A stretch of 64,000 nt of DNA from Betaproteobacteria bacterium SCN2 (GCA_008923285.1 WBSG01000007.1:62001-126000); one strand, 5' to 3'. Counted from the stretch's first letter, positions 49,755 to 59,238 are shown. The notes: generated by a model from the letters alone, not told the origin. Numbers and translations are program-made.

Positions 49755-50284
49755 GGCGCCGCGATCTCCACGGTGAGTTCGCCCACGCGCGACGCGGTGC
49801 CCGAGGGCCGGTAGATTTCCACCGCCGGCAGGGTAATGTCGTGCCCGCTCGGGGCGAGTTGGTCGGCCAGCGCCTGGTAGGCCTTGCTCGGCGCCAGCGC
49901 CACCGCAGCCTGCACCGTGGCCGCCATCACCCTGCGCCGCGGGATGGCTTCGCTCATCAACTCCCTGGGCAGCTTCGCATCCAGCGGCACGCGGTAGCCG
50001 GTCTTGGCGCGCTGTGCGTCCTTGGCAGTCTTGCGCGGGTCGGTGAGCAGCACGGTGATGGTGTCGCCGGGGGTGATGCCGGCCTGCTCCAGCAGCGCGA
50101 ACACCCTGGCCTGGGTCTTCGGCAGCTTGCCAAGCTCGCCCTCGTGCTCGAGATAGGCGTAGAAATGCGGCCCCGACTCCAGCTCAGCCACCGTCACCTT
50201 GTTGAATCCGCCCCACCACCAATACACCGCCAGCAGGGGCAGCACGAACGCCAGAACGAATACCGGCCACTGTTTCCTGATCAA
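49751..50284 (-). CDS. GyrI-like small-molecule-binding domain, membrane-anchored
   Basis: 177-residue protein with one N-terminal membrane segment (WPVFVLAFVLPLLAVYWWWGG) and a periplasmic or cytoplasmic domain resembling the GyrI/BmrR effector-binding fold (FYAYLEHEGELGKLPKTQARVFALLEQAGI ... VEIYRPSG). Function unknown. It is translationally coupled to the CobD/CbiB-like gene and probably regulated with it. The divergent upstream gap of 84 bp separates it from an MBL hydrolase gene. Confidence 0.6.
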   Translation of the reverse strand: MIRKQWPVFVLAFVLPLLAVYWWWGGFNKVTVAELESGPHFYAYLEHEGELGKLPKTQARVFALLEQAGITPGDTITVLLTDPRKTAKDAQRAKTGYRVPLDAKLPRELMSEAIPRRRVMAATVQAAVALAPSKAYQALADQLAPSGHDITLPAVEIYRPSGTASRVGELTVEIAAP

Positions 50285-50368
50285 ACCGCATCTCCCGTTT
50301 AGGGCGAAGATAACATACGCGCCTTATAATTTGTTCGCGTCCGCCCGGCGCAGCAACCGGAGAAAGCC

Positions 50369-51319
50369 ATGCCGAGAATCCTCGCGCTGATCGTGCTGCT
50401 TGGCCTTGCCAGCCTGAGCCACGCGATCGATACCGACGCCAGCGTGCCGATGAAAGCGGTGAAGGTCGGCACGCACAGTTATTACATTGAAGGCCTGGCC
50501 GGCCAGGCCTCCAGCGAGAATCAGGGCTTCATGTCGAATGCTGGCTTCGTCGTCACCCGCGATGGCGTGGTGGTGTTCGACAGCCTGGGCACGGTGCCGC
50601 TCGCCAGGAAAATGCTCGGCCTCATCCGCAGCACCACCTCCAAACCGGTCAGGCGCGTGATCGTCAGCCATTATCACGCCGACCATTTCTATGGCCTGCA
50701 GGTGTTCAAGGAGGCTGGCGCGGAAATCTGGGCGCATCGCAACGCACGGGGCCTCACCACGACCGAGCAGGCCCGCGAGCGCTTCGCGCAGCGCAAGCAG
50801 GACTTGTTCCCGTGGGTGGACGAAAACACCCGCCTCCTCGAAGCAGACGTTTATCTGGATGGCGATACCGATTTCAGCATGGGCGGCGTGCACTTCGCCA
50901 TCCGCCATGTCGGGCCGGCGCACAGCGCCGAGGATCTGGCGATGTTCGTCAAGGAAGACGGCGTGCTGTATGCGGGCGACCTGGTGTTCAAGGGCCGCGT
51001 GCCCTTTGTCGGCGATGCCGACTCCAGGGCCTGGCTCGATTCGCTCGACAAGCTCACGGCCATGAAGCCGCGCGTGATGGTGCCGGGCCACGGCGCGGTC
51101 AGCCGTTCCCCGGCAAGGGATCTGGCGCTGACACGCGACTATCTAACTTATCTGCGCAGCGAAATCGGCAAGGCGGTGGCGGAGATGGAGCCGTTCGAGG
51201 AGGCCTATGCGCGCATAGACTGGTCGCGCTTCAGCGGGCTGCCGGCGTTCGAGGCGGCCAACCGGTCGAACGCCTACAACACCTATCTGCTAATGGAACG
51301 CGAGCTGCTGGCCCAGTGA
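50369..51319 (+). CDS. Exported MBL-fold metallohydrolase
   Basis: 316-residue metallo-beta-lactamase-fold hydrolase with a signal peptide (MPRILALIVLLGLASLSHA). Metal site SHYHADHFYGL (HxHxDH, about 107-117), a third histidine in FAIRHVGPAHSAEDL (about 179-193), an aspartate in YAGDLVFKG, and the final histidine in VPGHGAVSR. It resembles the SoxH/quinoprotein-relay MBL group. Substrate unknown. Its promoter must lie in the gap shared with the divergent GyrI-like gene, where TATAAT at 50325-50330 is a plausible -10. Confidence 0.83.
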   Translation: MPRILALIVLLGLASLSHAIDTDASVPMKAVKVGTHSYYIEGLAGQASSENQGFMSNAGFVVTRDGVVVFDSLGTVPLARKMLGLIRSTTSKPVRRVIVSHYHADHFYGLQVFKEAGAEIWAHRNARGLTTTEQARERFAQRKQDLFPWVDENTRLLEADVYLDGDTDFSMGGVHFAIRHVGPAHSAEDLAMFVKEDGVLYAGDLVFKGRVPFVGDADSRAWLDSLDKLTAMKPRVMVPGHGAVSRSPARDLALTRDYLTYLRSEIGKAVAEMEPFEEAYARIDWSRFSGLPAFEAANRSNAYNTYLLMERELLAQ

Positions 51320-51337
51320 CGGTTCACCGCCAGCCTG

Positions 51338-53590
51338 CTAGCTGAGCCGCAGCGCGGTGTTGCCGAAGGACATCTCGCCCTGCGCGCCGCCGATGGCGAA
51401 GGCCTTGCCGAACTGGTCCTTGACCGCGTCCGGCGGCATGGGCTTGCCGACCAGGTAGCCCTGGATCTCGTCGCAGCCCATCTCCTTGAGGAACATGGCG
51501 ACCTCCATGTCTTCCACGCCTTCCGCAACCACCCGCAGATCGAGCAGATGCGCGAGGCGGACGATGGCATTGGCGATCTCCGCGTCCTCCTTGTCGACCA
51601 GCACATCCTTCACGAAGCTCTTGTCGATTTTCACGATGTCGATCGGCAGCCGCTTCAACTGGCGCAGGTTGGAATGGCCGGTGCCGAAGTCGTCGATCAT
51701 GACCTGGATGCCGTGCTGGGAGAGCTCCGTCAGCACCTGCAGGGTGGTCTGGGGGTTTTCCATGGCCGTGCTTTCGGTGATCTCGAGGCCGAGATAGGCC
51801 GGGTTCATGCCGGTATCCTCGATGGTCAGCAGGATTTCGCGCGCCAGCCCGCCGTGGGTGAACTGGCGCGGCGACAGGTTGACCGAAACCGTGGGCGGTG
51901 CGAGTCCCGCCTGCTGCCATGCAACCCATTGCCGGCATGCGGTACGCAACACCCAGTGGCCCAGCGGCACGATGAGGCCGGTGTCTTCCGCCACCGGAAT
52001 GAACTTGTCGGGGCCGATGAGGCCGCCGCTGCCCGGCGTCATCCAGCGGACCAGCGCCTCCATGCCGACCATGCGCCCCGTGGCCAGGTCGACCTTGGGC
52101 TGGTAGAGCAGGGCAAAATCATCGTTGCGCAGCGCTCGGCGGATGCCGTTCTCGATCACCAGCTGCTCTTGCGCCGCGGCATTCATGTCGTCGCTGAAGT
52201 ACTCGAAACCGCAGCGCTTGAGCTTGGCCTTGTACATGGCCATGTCGGCCTGGCGCAGCAGCGTGTTGGCATCGCTGGCATCGTCGGGATACACGCTGAT
52301 GCCGACACTGGCCGACACCGTGTAGGTATGGCGGTTGACCTTGAACGGCTCGGTCAGCGTCTCGGTCAGCTTGCGCGCCACGCGGCTCGCGGCGCGCAGG
52401 GTCTTGGGGTGGCTCATCACCACGGCGAACTCGTCGCCGCCCAGTCGCGCAACGAAATCGTCGCCGCGCAGGACGGCGCCGAAGCGTTCGGCCACGACAC
52501 GCAGCACTTCGTCGCCGACTTCATGCCCGCGCGAATCGTTGATGTGCTTGAAACGGTCGAGATCGATGAACAGCAGCGAAACCTGCCCGCCCTTGCGCGC
52601 ACACTGGCTGATGGCATGCTCCAGATAGACCTGGAAATAGGTGCGGTTTGGCAGCCCGGTGAGCGGGTCGTGGTTGGCCAGCCTGTCCAGGCGCATTTCC
52701 GACTCGTGCCTCTCCGCCAGCGCCGCCGCCACCAGCAGCCCGCAGATGGCCAGGCTCAGGGTCGTCACCTGGACGTTGAGCACTTCCAGGAATGGCGCAT
52801 GCACTTCCGCCGGGCTGAATTCGTTCAGGTCGCTGGCGATGCGCACGATGCTGAGAACCAGCACCAGCGCGGTCGTCGCGCCGGCGGAAAAGCGCAACGC
52901 CACCCACAGCACCAGCGGAAACAGCAGGTATTCGCCGATTTTCCGCGCCGGTTCGCTGCCCGCCCACAGCATGAGCCAGGCCAGCAGCAGGCTGGCCGCA
53001 AGCACGGCGACCCACTCCAGGCGCAGCGCGTTCCTTTGCACACGCCAGTCGTACAGGTTGGCGGAAAGCAGCACCGGCGCAAGCAGGATCGCGCCCGCCA
53101 TGTCGGCCGACCACAGCGACCAGACGCCGAGCCAGAACTGCTCCTGCGGCAGCACGTCGTACCTGACCCGGGCCGCTGCCGCGATCAGCGCGGACACGAC
53201 GGTGCCGGCGGGGATGGCGAGCAGGCAGAAGCGGGCGATGCTGCCTACGGAGCCGAAGGACAGTCCCTGACCCGGACGCTCGACTATCCAGAAAACGACC
53301 CAGGCGCCCAGGGACGCGCCGACAGACAGGAACGGCAGGAGGTCGGCATCCACGCGCCCCCAGTTCATCGCCAGCGCGCCGAGAAAGACCCCCGCGACGC
53401 CGGCCAGGCCGTAGCGCACGGCCGCGGCCGCGGCCACGCCAGCGGCCAGCCACACCACCGACATCACGTCCAGACGGTTTTCCAGAAGCAAGCCCAGCCA
53501 GCCCGCCAGAAAATAAGCCAGCGCCGTCGCCAGGACAATCAGGGCAAAACGCGGGAGTCGGGAAAGAGTCGACAGCAGGGGCAGGGTCAT
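51338..53590 (-). CDS. MASE1 membrane-anchored GGDEF-EAL cyclic-di-GMP enzyme
   Basis: 750-residue signalling protein. The N-terminal MASE1-type sensor has about eight hydrophobic helices (residues about 10-290). A GGDEF domain follows with RLGGDEFAVVM (about 382-392), an intact active site, so it should make c-di-GMP. The EAL domain has GMEALVRW (about 509-516), ENPQTTLQVL, DDFGTGHSNLRQLKRLPIDIVKID and an intact KxDxxFV-like KIDKSFVKD, so it should also hydrolyse it. Net activity is not predictable. It ends 18 bp from the MBL gene stop (convergent). Confidence 0.93.
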   Translation of the reverse strand: MTLPLLSTLSRLPRFALIVLATALAYFLAGWLGLLLENRLDVMSVVWLAAGVAAAAAVRYGLAGVAGVFLGALAMNWGRVDADLLPFLSVGASLGAWVVFWIVERPGQGLSFGSVGSIARFCLLAIPAGTVVSALIAAAARVRYDVLPQEQFWLGVWSLWSADMAGAILLAPVLLSANLYDWRVQRNALRLEWVAVLAASLLLAWLMLWAGSEPARKIGEYLLFPLVLWVALRFSAGATTALVLVLSIVRIASDLNEFSPAEVHAPFLEVLNVQVTTLSLAICGLLVAAALAERHESEMRLDRLANHDPLTGLPNRTYFQVYLEHAISQCARKGGQVSLLFIDLDRFKHINDSRGHEVGDEVLRVVAERFGAVLRGDDFVARLGGDEFAVVMSHPKTLRAASRVARKLTETLTEPFKVNRHTYTVSASVGISVYPDDASDANTLLRQADMAMYKAKLKRCGFEYFSDDMNAAAQEQLVIENGIRRALRNDDFALLYQPKVDLATGRMVGMEALVRWMTPGSGGLIGPDKFIPVAEDTGLIVPLGHWVLRTACRQWVAWQQAGLAPPTVSVNLSPRQFTHGGLAREILLTIEDTGMNPAYLGLEITESTAMENPQTTLQVLTELSQHGIQVMIDDFGTGHSNLRQLKRLPIDIVKIDKSFVKDVLVDKEDAEIANAIVRLAHLLDLRVVAEGVEDMEVAMFLKEMGCDEIQGYLVGKPMPPDAVKDQFGKAFAIGGAQGEMSFGNTALRLS

Positions 53591-53623
53591 GCAGCCAGTT
53601 CAGGCGACGGCGATGTGCGTCAC

Positions 53624-53893
53624 TCAGGCCTGCGGTCTGTCATCCATTTCGGCACGCACGGATTCGAGCGCATCCTTGAGCGTTTCCTCTGCCAGCGAAT
53701 TGAGCTGCTCGGCAAGCATCTCGGCGGCATCGATGGTGTCCTCATCGTCCGGCAGGGTGTCGCTGTCGAGATTGGCGACCAGGACGGCGGCAGCACCCAC
53801 CACCTGGAGGAGGCGCTGGCGCTCGCCCATGAGCATCTCGATTTCCTTGCGCAGCAGATGGATTTCCTCATCCTTCAACGCATGCACGGTCAT
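53624..53893 (-). CDS. Small acidic helical protein upstream of the GGDEF-EAL gene
   Basis: 89-residue protein, not recognised. It is predicted helical with a leucine-rich N terminus (HALKDEEIHLLRKEIEMLMGERQRLLQVVGAAAVLVANL) and an acidic C-terminal half (DTLPDDEDTIDAAEMLAEQLN). It lies 33 bp upstream of the c-di-GMP enzyme gene on the same strand, so it is probably co-transcribed and may be a partner or unrelated coiled-coil protein. Confidence 0.6.
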   Translation of the reverse strand: MTVHALKDEEIHLLRKEIEMLMGERQRLLQVVGAAAVLVANLDSDTLPDDEDTIDAAEMLAEQLNSLAEETLKDALESVRAEMDDRPQA

Positions 53894-54023
53894 GGCACCC
53901 CCTGTTCAAAAATCCTGCCTGAAGTGTAACCACAAGCGGCACATGGCGGAATACCCAATAAGTAATAGGTACGTATTCGCGCGTCGGGGGGATAATGTGG
54001 GCTTTCAGCAGCTCTTGTTCAGC

Positions 54024-55067
54024 ATGTCCGTTCCATCCTGCCTGTTTCCCGACATCCTCCCGCACCGCCACGGTTTCCTCGAAACCGGCGGCGTGCATCG
54101 CATCTATTGGGAGGAGAGCGGCAATCCTGCGGGCGTGCCGGTGCTGTTCCTGCATGGCGGCCCCGGCTCGGGCACCTCGCCGCTGCAGAGGCGGTTCTTC
54201 GACCCGGCCCATTACCGCATCGTGCTGTTCGACCAGCGCGGCGCCGGCAGATCCACGCCCTACGCCGAACTCACCGACAACACCACGCCGCACCTCATCG
54301 ACGATATCGAACTGCTGCGGCGCACCCTGGACATCGACAAGTGGCTGGTGTTCGGCGGCTCCTGGGGGTCGACGCTGGCGCTGGCCTATGGCGAGGCGCA
54401 CCCCGAGGCCTGCCTGGGCTTCGTGCTGCGCGGCATTTTCCTGTGCCGCAAGAGCGAAATCGACTGGTTCCTGTACGGCATGCGCACGCTGTTTCCCGAA
54501 GCCTGGCAGGATTTCGCCGGCATGATTCCGGACGCCGAGCGCGGCGATCTGCTCGCCGCCTACCACGCCCGACTCACCGACCCCGATCCCGCCGTGCACC
54601 TGCCGGCGGCGCGCGCCTGGGGCCGCTACGAGGGCGCCTGCTCGACCCTGCTGCCGAACGAGGCGCTGGTCCACAGCTTCGAATCCGACGCGGTCGCGCT
54701 GTCGCTCGCGCGCATCGAGGCGCATTATTTCCGCCACGACATTTTCCTGCCGGACAACAGCCTGCTCGACAATCTGCACAAGATCCGCCATCTGCCCGCG
54801 GTCATCGTGCAGGGGCGCTACGACGCGGTCTGCCCCATCGTCACCGCCGACGAGCTGGCGCGCGCCTGGCCGGAAGCGTTCTATGAAGTGATCCCGGATG
54901 CCGGGCACTCCGCCTTCGAGCCCGGCATTGCGCACGCGCTGGTGGAAGCGACCGAGGCGTTCAAGGACATGCTGGCGCCCGCCGCTGCAGCCACCTCCGT
55001 CGAAGTCGAAGCCGCGCCGATGAAACCGCGGCGCCGGCGTTCGCCGAAAAAAGCGGTGCAGGCCTGA
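54024..55067 (+). CDS. pip: Proline iminopeptidase
   Basis: 347-residue alpha/beta hydrolase that removes N-terminal proline from peptides. Motifs: LFLHGGPGSGTSPLQRRFFDP (HGGPG oxyanion loop, about 41-50), FDQRGAGRSTP (about 68-78), nucleophile GGSWGSTLALAY (Ser about 113), aspartate in VQGRYDAVCP, histidine in PDAGHSAFEPG. The C-terminal tail is lysine/arginine-rich (KPRRRRSPKKAVQA), unusual for the family. The ATG at 54024 gives the usual length; a long upstream reading is not supported. Its stop overlaps the next start by one base. Confidence 0.92.
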   Translation: MSVPSCLFPDILPHRHGFLETGGVHRIYWEESGNPAGVPVLFLHGGPGSGTSPLQRRFFDPAHYRIVLFDQRGAGRSTPYAELTDNTTPHLIDDIELLRRTLDIDKWLVFGGSWGSTLALAYGEAHPEACLGFVLRGIFLCRKSEIDWFLYGMRTLFPEAWQDFAGMIPDAERGDLLAAYHARLTDPDPAVHLPAARAWGRYEGACSTLLPNEALVHSFESDAVALSLARIEAHYFRHDIFLPDNSLLDNLHKIRHLPAVIVQGRYDAVCPIVTADELARAWPEAFYEVIPDAGHSAFEPGIAHALVEATEAFKDMLAPAAAATSVEVEAAPMKPRRRRSPKKAVQA

Positions 55068-55921
55068 TGGCGCTGTCGCCCTACGTCTACGACGCCACGG
55101 CGGAAAACTTCCCGCGCCTAGTGCTGGAAAACTCGCAGCGCGGCCTGGTGCTGGTGCATTTCTGGACGCCCAAAGCCGGCCCCTGCATGATCCTGATGCC
55201 GCGCCTGGTCAAGCTCGCTTCCGAATACGGCGGCAAGTTCCTGCTGGTGATGCTGAATACCGACGAACTGGGCGCACTGGCGCGCCGCCTCGGCGTCACC
55301 AGCGTGCCCACGGTCAAGTTCTTCCGCCGCGGCGAGGTGGTGGAAACCGTGCACGGCGCCGAGTCCGACAACCATTTCCGCCAGCTGCTCGACCGCTTCA
55401 TCATGCGCGACAGCGTCAATCTCTACGCGCAGGGCCTCGCCGCCTGGCAGAGGCGGCAAACCGGGGAAGCCCGGCGCATGCTCGCAGCCGCGGCAGTGGA
55501 GGAACCCGGCAATCCGGTCATCCCGCGCGACCTCGCCAAGCTGCTGTGGGCCGACGGCGAACACGATCAGGCCATGCAATTGCTGGAAAGCCTGCCGGCG
55601 GAACTGCGTGCGCATGCCGACATCGCCAGGCTCTACGCCCATTTCGCGCTGGCGAGCGCGGCCGAGCATGCGCCGGCCGATGTCGAGGCGCGCGCCGCCG
55701 ACGCCGGCAATGCCGACGCCCGTTTCCAGCTCGCCGCCCTGCAGCTGGCGAAGGACGATCTCGAATCGGCGCTCGGCGCGCTCGACGCGCTGGATGCCGA
55801 GCATCCGCAATACCGCCAGGGCCTGCCGCGCCAGGCGCTACTCGCCCTGTTCGACCTGCTCGGCCCCGAGCATCCCCTCACCCGCGAATACCGCGCCAGG
55901 CTCTCGCAGCGACTGAGTTGA
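55067..55921 (+). CDS. Thioredoxin-like, TPR-containing protein (YbbN/CnoX-like)
   Basis: 284-residue protein with an N-terminal thioredoxin fold (LVLVHFWTPKAGPC at about 27-40, the cis-proline region TSVPTVKFFRRGEVVE at about 83-98) and a C-terminal tetratricopeptide-like helical domain (about 120-284) with helices such as ARRMLAAAAVEEPGNPVIPRDLAKLL. The active site has AGPC, with alanine in place of the first cysteine, so classic dithiol chemistry is unlikely; some CnoX-type chaperones likewise lack the redox pair. Overlaps the pip stop by one base. Confidence 0.83.
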   Translation: MALSPYVYDATAENFPRLVLENSQRGLVLVHFWTPKAGPCMILMPRLVKLASEYGGKFLLVMLNTDELGALARRLGVTSVPTVKFFRRGEVVETVHGAESDNHFRQLLDRFIMRDSVNLYAQGLAAWQRRQTGEARRMLAAAAVEEPGNPVIPRDLAKLLWADGEHDQAMQLLESLPAELRAHADIARLYAHFALASAAEHAPADVEARAADAGNADARFQLAALQLAKDDLESALGALDALDAEHPQYRQGLPRQALLALFDLLGPEHPLTREYRARLSQRLS

Positions 55922-56691
55922 GCGGCTACGCGCATCCTGCCTTCGATCCCTACCGCGGGCTGCTGTCCCGCCTGCAGCCCGACACCGGCCTGCAAGCGCT
56001 GAACGACCTGGCGGTGCGCCTTGACGTGCGCCATGCGCACAGCGGCAAGGCCCTGCGCTTTGCCAGCCTGTCGGGATCCTGCCCGGCGGCGCAATACGAG
56101 CAGGGCATCGCCGCTTCCGGCGTCGTGCCCACGCGCGAGGGCAACCTGCACGATTTCCTCAACGCCCTGGTCTGGCTGCGCTTTCCGCGACTGAAGTCCA
56201 TGCTCAACCTGCGCCATTGCCAGGCGCTGGCGCTGCGGCCGGCAGAGGAAAAACAACGCGGCCGCCTGCGCGACCGACTCACGCTGCTCGACGAAAGCGG
56301 CATGCTGGTCGCGTCCTCCGATCCTGCGCTGCTGGAGCTGCTGCGCGCGAAACAATGGGCCCGGCTGTTCTGGGAGGCCCGCGCAGAAGCGGTACGGCAG
56401 ATGCGCTTCGTCGTCGTCGGACACGGCCTGCTGGAAAAATGCCTGGCGCCGTTTCCCGGCATGACGGCGAAATGCCTGTTCCTGGACACACAGGAAACCG
56501 CGCCTGCCATACTCGACTCGCTTGCCGCATCGGCATTGCAGGCGGCGGAAACGCTGGAACTGCCCCCCCTGCCGGTGCAAGGCGTGCCCGGCTGGGACGA
56601 CAACGAAAGCCTGGCCTACTACCAGGATGAGGAAATATTCAGGCCCGCGCGGCTGCGCAGCCTGCCAGCTGAAACCGGCCGTTCAGGCTGA
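55918..56691 (+). CDS. DUF3025 domain protein
   Basis: 257-residue protein of the DUF3025 family, common in beta- and gammaproteobacteria, function unknown. Recognisable text: LRFASLSGSCPAAQYEQGIAASGVVPTREGNLHDFLNALVWLRFPRLKSMLNLRH, an F-N-A-L-x-W-L pattern, and later FVVVGHGLLEKCLAPFPGMTAKCLFL. The start is probably the TTG at 55918, which overlaps the previous stop by 4 bp; no ATG or GTG gives family similarity at this position. The end overlaps the convergent SpoIIAA-like gene by 9 bp. Confidence 0.82.
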   Translation: MSGYAHPAFDPYRGLLSRLQPDTGLQALNDLAVRLDVRHAHSGKALRFASLSGSCPAAQYEQGIAASGVVPTREGNLHDFLNALVWLRFPRLKSMLNLRHCQALALRPAEEKQRGRLRDRLTLLDESGMLVASSDPALLELLRAKQWARLFWEARAEAVRQMRFVVVGHGLLEKCLAPFPGMTAKCLFLDTQETAPAILDSLAASALQAAETLELPPLPVQGVPGWDDNESLAYYQDEEIFRPARLRSLPAETGRSG

Positions 56692-57051
56692 CTGGGCGCT
56701 GCCTGCGGTCTCGCGCAGCCAGGACTCGGCGCTTTCGATTTCGTCGAACAGCCGGATCTCGGCATCGACGAAGATGCGGTTGATCCACGTGCTCCAGGCG
56801 ACCCACTCATTGCTGGTGAGAATGGCGACACGGTCGAAATCGTTGGCATGCTCGCGCGAGAACCTGAGTTCTTCCCAGGCCACGTCGAGGCTGAAGGAAA
56901 GCATGTCGCGCAGGTCGATGAGCAGGTTCACCACGCCCTGGAACTTGATGCCATAGAGCACGGCCGCCTCGAATTCCTTGTAGTCCTCGAGGGTAAAACG
57001 GCCCAGCACCGACATGCTGATGATGTTGTCCTTGACGTTGATTGCGATCAT
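56683..57051 (-). CDS. SpoIIAA-like (STAS/DUF) protein
   Basis: 122-residue cytoplasmic protein of the SpoIIAA-like superfamily, with DNIISMSVLGRFTLEDYKEFEAAVL, then VNLLIDLRDMLSFSLDVAWEELRFSREHANDFDRVAIL and WINRIFVDAEIRLFDEIESAESWL. These proteins bind lipid or protein partners; no specific role can be given. The ATG at 57051 has a GGAGC-like site. Overlaps the DUF3025 gene end by 9 bp and the EamA transporter lies upstream. Confidence 0.75.
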   Translation of the reverse strand: MIAINVKDNIISMSVLGRFTLEDYKEFEAAVLYGIKFQGVVNLLIDLRDMLSFSLDVAWEELRFSREHANDFDRVAILTSNEWVAWSTWINRIFVDAEIRLFDEIESAESWLRETAGSAQSA

Positions 57052-57094
57052 TGAAGCTGCTCCGGATGTGTGTATCGATACCGTAAATATAGCG

Positions 57095-57958
57095 TCATTC
57101 GGGTGCAGCGACACTGCGGCTCGCCCATACGCCGATCAGTCCGGCCAGCACGATCAGCAGCATGCCCACCCAGGCAATCATGGGCGGTCGGTCGCCGAGC
57201 AAGAGCACGCCATGCAGCGCCGCGAAACCGACGGTCGAATAGGCCAGCGCACCCACCGCCAGCGTGTTGCCCATCCGGTAGGCGCGGGTCATGGCCAGTT
57301 GCGCCAGCGTGGCGGTCGCGCCCATGGCAAGCAACAAGGGGATGTCCGTGAGCTGCGGCACCACGAATCCCGCGCCAGCCATCCAGATTCCTCCGCCCAC
57401 TGTCGAGAGCAGGGTGAAATAGAACACCACGCGCCAATCCGGTTCGCCCTCCCTGCCCAGGGTGCGCACATTGAGATAAGCCACCGCCGCCAGCGCGCCG
57501 GACAGCAGGCAGATCAGTCTCGCCATCATGTCCTGCCCGCCCCAGCCCGGCTGCAGAAGCAGCACCACCCCGGCAAAACCGATCATCACCGCCGCGGCCA
57601 GCCCCTTGCCATGACGCTCTTTCATCCCCCATACGAGGATCGCGGCCAGGAACAGCGGCGAAGTATAGTTGAGCGTGATTGCCGTGGGCAGCGGCAGGTG
57701 GGCAATGCCGTAGAAAAACATCACCAGCGCCAGAAAACCTGAGAGGCCGCGCCTGACATGGCTGGCACCATGTCTCGTTGCCAGCGGCGCCAGCCATTGC
57801 CGCGTGGTAAAGACAATCACGGCATAGATGGCCAGCAGCCCGAACAGCGAGCGGTAGAACACCAGTTCCGGCGAGCTGAAGCGCACCGAGGCGAGCTTGA
57901 CCAGCACCCCCATGAGCGCGAACAGGAAACCGGCGACCAGCATCCAGGTGGATTTCAT
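57095..57958 (-). CDS. DMT-superfamily exporter, EamA type
   Basis: 287-residue membrane protein with ten hydrophobic helices in two EamA repeats (TWMLVAGFLFALMGVLVKLASV at the start; PWKRAVSQ-type loop; TLLSTVGGGIWMAGAGFVVP; AMGATATLAQLAMTRAYRMG; YSTVGFAALHGVLLLGDRPP). The segment LNYTSPLFLAAILVWGMKER is typical of the family. Substrate unknown. Upstream of its start, at 57959-58082, a GGGAGG-rich stretch is the only feature. Confidence 0.87.
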   Translation of the reverse strand: MKSTWMLVAGFLFALMGVLVKLASVRFSSPELVFYRSLFGLLAIYAVIVFTTRQWLAPLATRHGASHVRRGLSGFLALVMFFYGIAHLPLPTAITLNYTSPLFLAAILVWGMKERHGKGLAAAVMIGFAGVVLLLQPGWGGQDMMARLICLLSGALAAVAYLNVRTLGREGEPDWRVVFYFTLLSTVGGGIWMAGAGFVVPQLTDIPLLLAMGATATLAQLAMTRAYRMGNTLAVGALAYSTVGFAALHGVLLLGDRPPMIAWVGMLLIVLAGLIGVWASRSVAAPE

Positions 57959-58082
57959 CTAGAAAAAATTGTGGCGCGAAGAAATTCTCAATAACAGAGA
58001 GGTTAAGGGAGGGAGGGGAGGAAATCCAAACTTCCCTCTCTGATCCTCCCGCACCTCCCTGCAATGCCTTGCTTTTTCTGCG

Positions 58083-59207
58083 TCAGGCTTTTTTCAGTTG
58101 CGGCCCGATCTGCTTGCGCAGGAACTCGTGGAAATGCACCATGCCGTCTTCCATCGGCGACTGGTACGGCCCTTCCTCGCTGATGCCCTGCTTGAACAGC
58201 GCACGGCGTCCGTCATGCATGCGCTGGGCGATCTCGTGGTCCTCGACCGCGGTTTCCATGTAGGCGGCCTGCTCGGCCTCCACGTACTCACGCTCGAACA
58301 GCGCGATGTCTTCCGGATAGTAGAATTCGACGATGTTGGCCATGGATTCGATGCCGGTCGGCCACACCGAGGACACCACCAGCACGTGCGGATACCACTC
58401 GACCATGATGTTGGGGTAGTAGGTGAGCCAGATCGCGCCGTGCTTCGGCTTCTGTCCCTCGCCGTAGCGCAGCACCTGTTCCTGCCACTTCTGGTAGGTC
58501 GGCGAGCCGAACTTCTTGCCGAAAGCATTGGCCAGGCCGACGGTCTGCACCGAATACCAGTCGCCGTACTGCCACTTGAGATCGTCGCAGGTGACGAAAT
58601 TGCCGAGGCCCGGATGGAAGGGCTCGACGTGGTAGTCCTCGAGGTAGACCTCGATGAAAGTCTTCCAGTTGTAGGGCACATGGTCGACCGTGACCTTGTC
58701 CAGCATGTAGCCGGAGAAGTCGAGATCGGCCGCCACGCCCATGCCGGCGAGGTCGGCGCGCACGTCGCGCGGGCCGTTGAACAGCAGGCCGTTCCAGTTC
58801 TGCAGCACGGAGCGCGACAGGTTCATGCAGGGATTGCCGGGGAAATGCGGCGCGCCGAGCAGGGTGCCCTGCGCGTCATAGGTCCAGCGGTGCACCGGGC
58901 AGACAATGTTGTCGGCCGGCAGCTTGCCGCGGCCGTTGAGCATGATGGCCTGGCGGTGGCGGCAGACGTTGGACAGCATCTCGATGCCGCTGGCGTTGTT
59001 GACCAGCACCCTGGCGCCCTCGAAGCGCTCGAGCGCATGGTAGTCGCCGCGCTCGGGCACCATCAGCGCGTGGCCGACATAGCCGGGGCCGTTGTCGAAC
59101 AGCAGCCTTTTTTCGAGCTCGAAAATTTCCGGGTCGAAATACCACGACACCGGCAGTTGAGGCGTTGTTGTTGACAGCGCCGAAACAGAATCAGCGAGAT
59201 TGGACAT
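58083..59207 (-). CDS. Rieske-type aromatic-ring-hydroxylating oxygenase, large subunit
   Basis: 374-residue oxygenase alpha subunit. The Rieske centre is visible as CRHRQAIML (about 83-91) and CPVHRW (about 102-107), each with one Cys and one His ligand to [2Fe-2S]. The C-terminal catalytic domain has the mononuclear iron ligands in EVYLEDYHVEPFHPG (about 192-206: D, H, H) and a later aspartate in YYPEDIALFEREY. It resembles the choline/carnitine/phthalate-type clade; no small subunit or reductase is nearby, so its substrate is not assignable. Its neighbour across the MITE-like element is xseB, a linkage I associate with betaproteobacteria. Confidence 0.88.
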   Translation of the reverse strand: MSNLADSVSALSTTTPQLPVSWYFDPEIFELEKRLLFDNGPGYVGHALMVPERGDYHALERFEGARVLVNNASGIEMLSNVCRHRQAIMLNGRGKLPADNIVCPVHRWTYDAQGTLLGAPHFPGNPCMNLSRSVLQNWNGLLFNGPRDVRADLAGMGVAADLDFSGYMLDKVTVDHVPYNWKTFIEVYLEDYHVEPFHPGLGNFVTCDDLKWQYGDWYSVQTVGLANAFGKKFGSPTYQKWQEQVLRYGEGQKPKHGAIWLTYYPNIMVEWYPHVLVVSSVWPTGIESMANIVEFYYPEDIALFEREYVEAEQAAYMETAVEDHEIAQRMHDGRRALFKQGISEEGPYQSPMEDGMVHFHEFLRKQIGPQLKKA

Positions 59208-59238
59208 CCCTACCCACCCTATTCCAGTGCCACACTGA

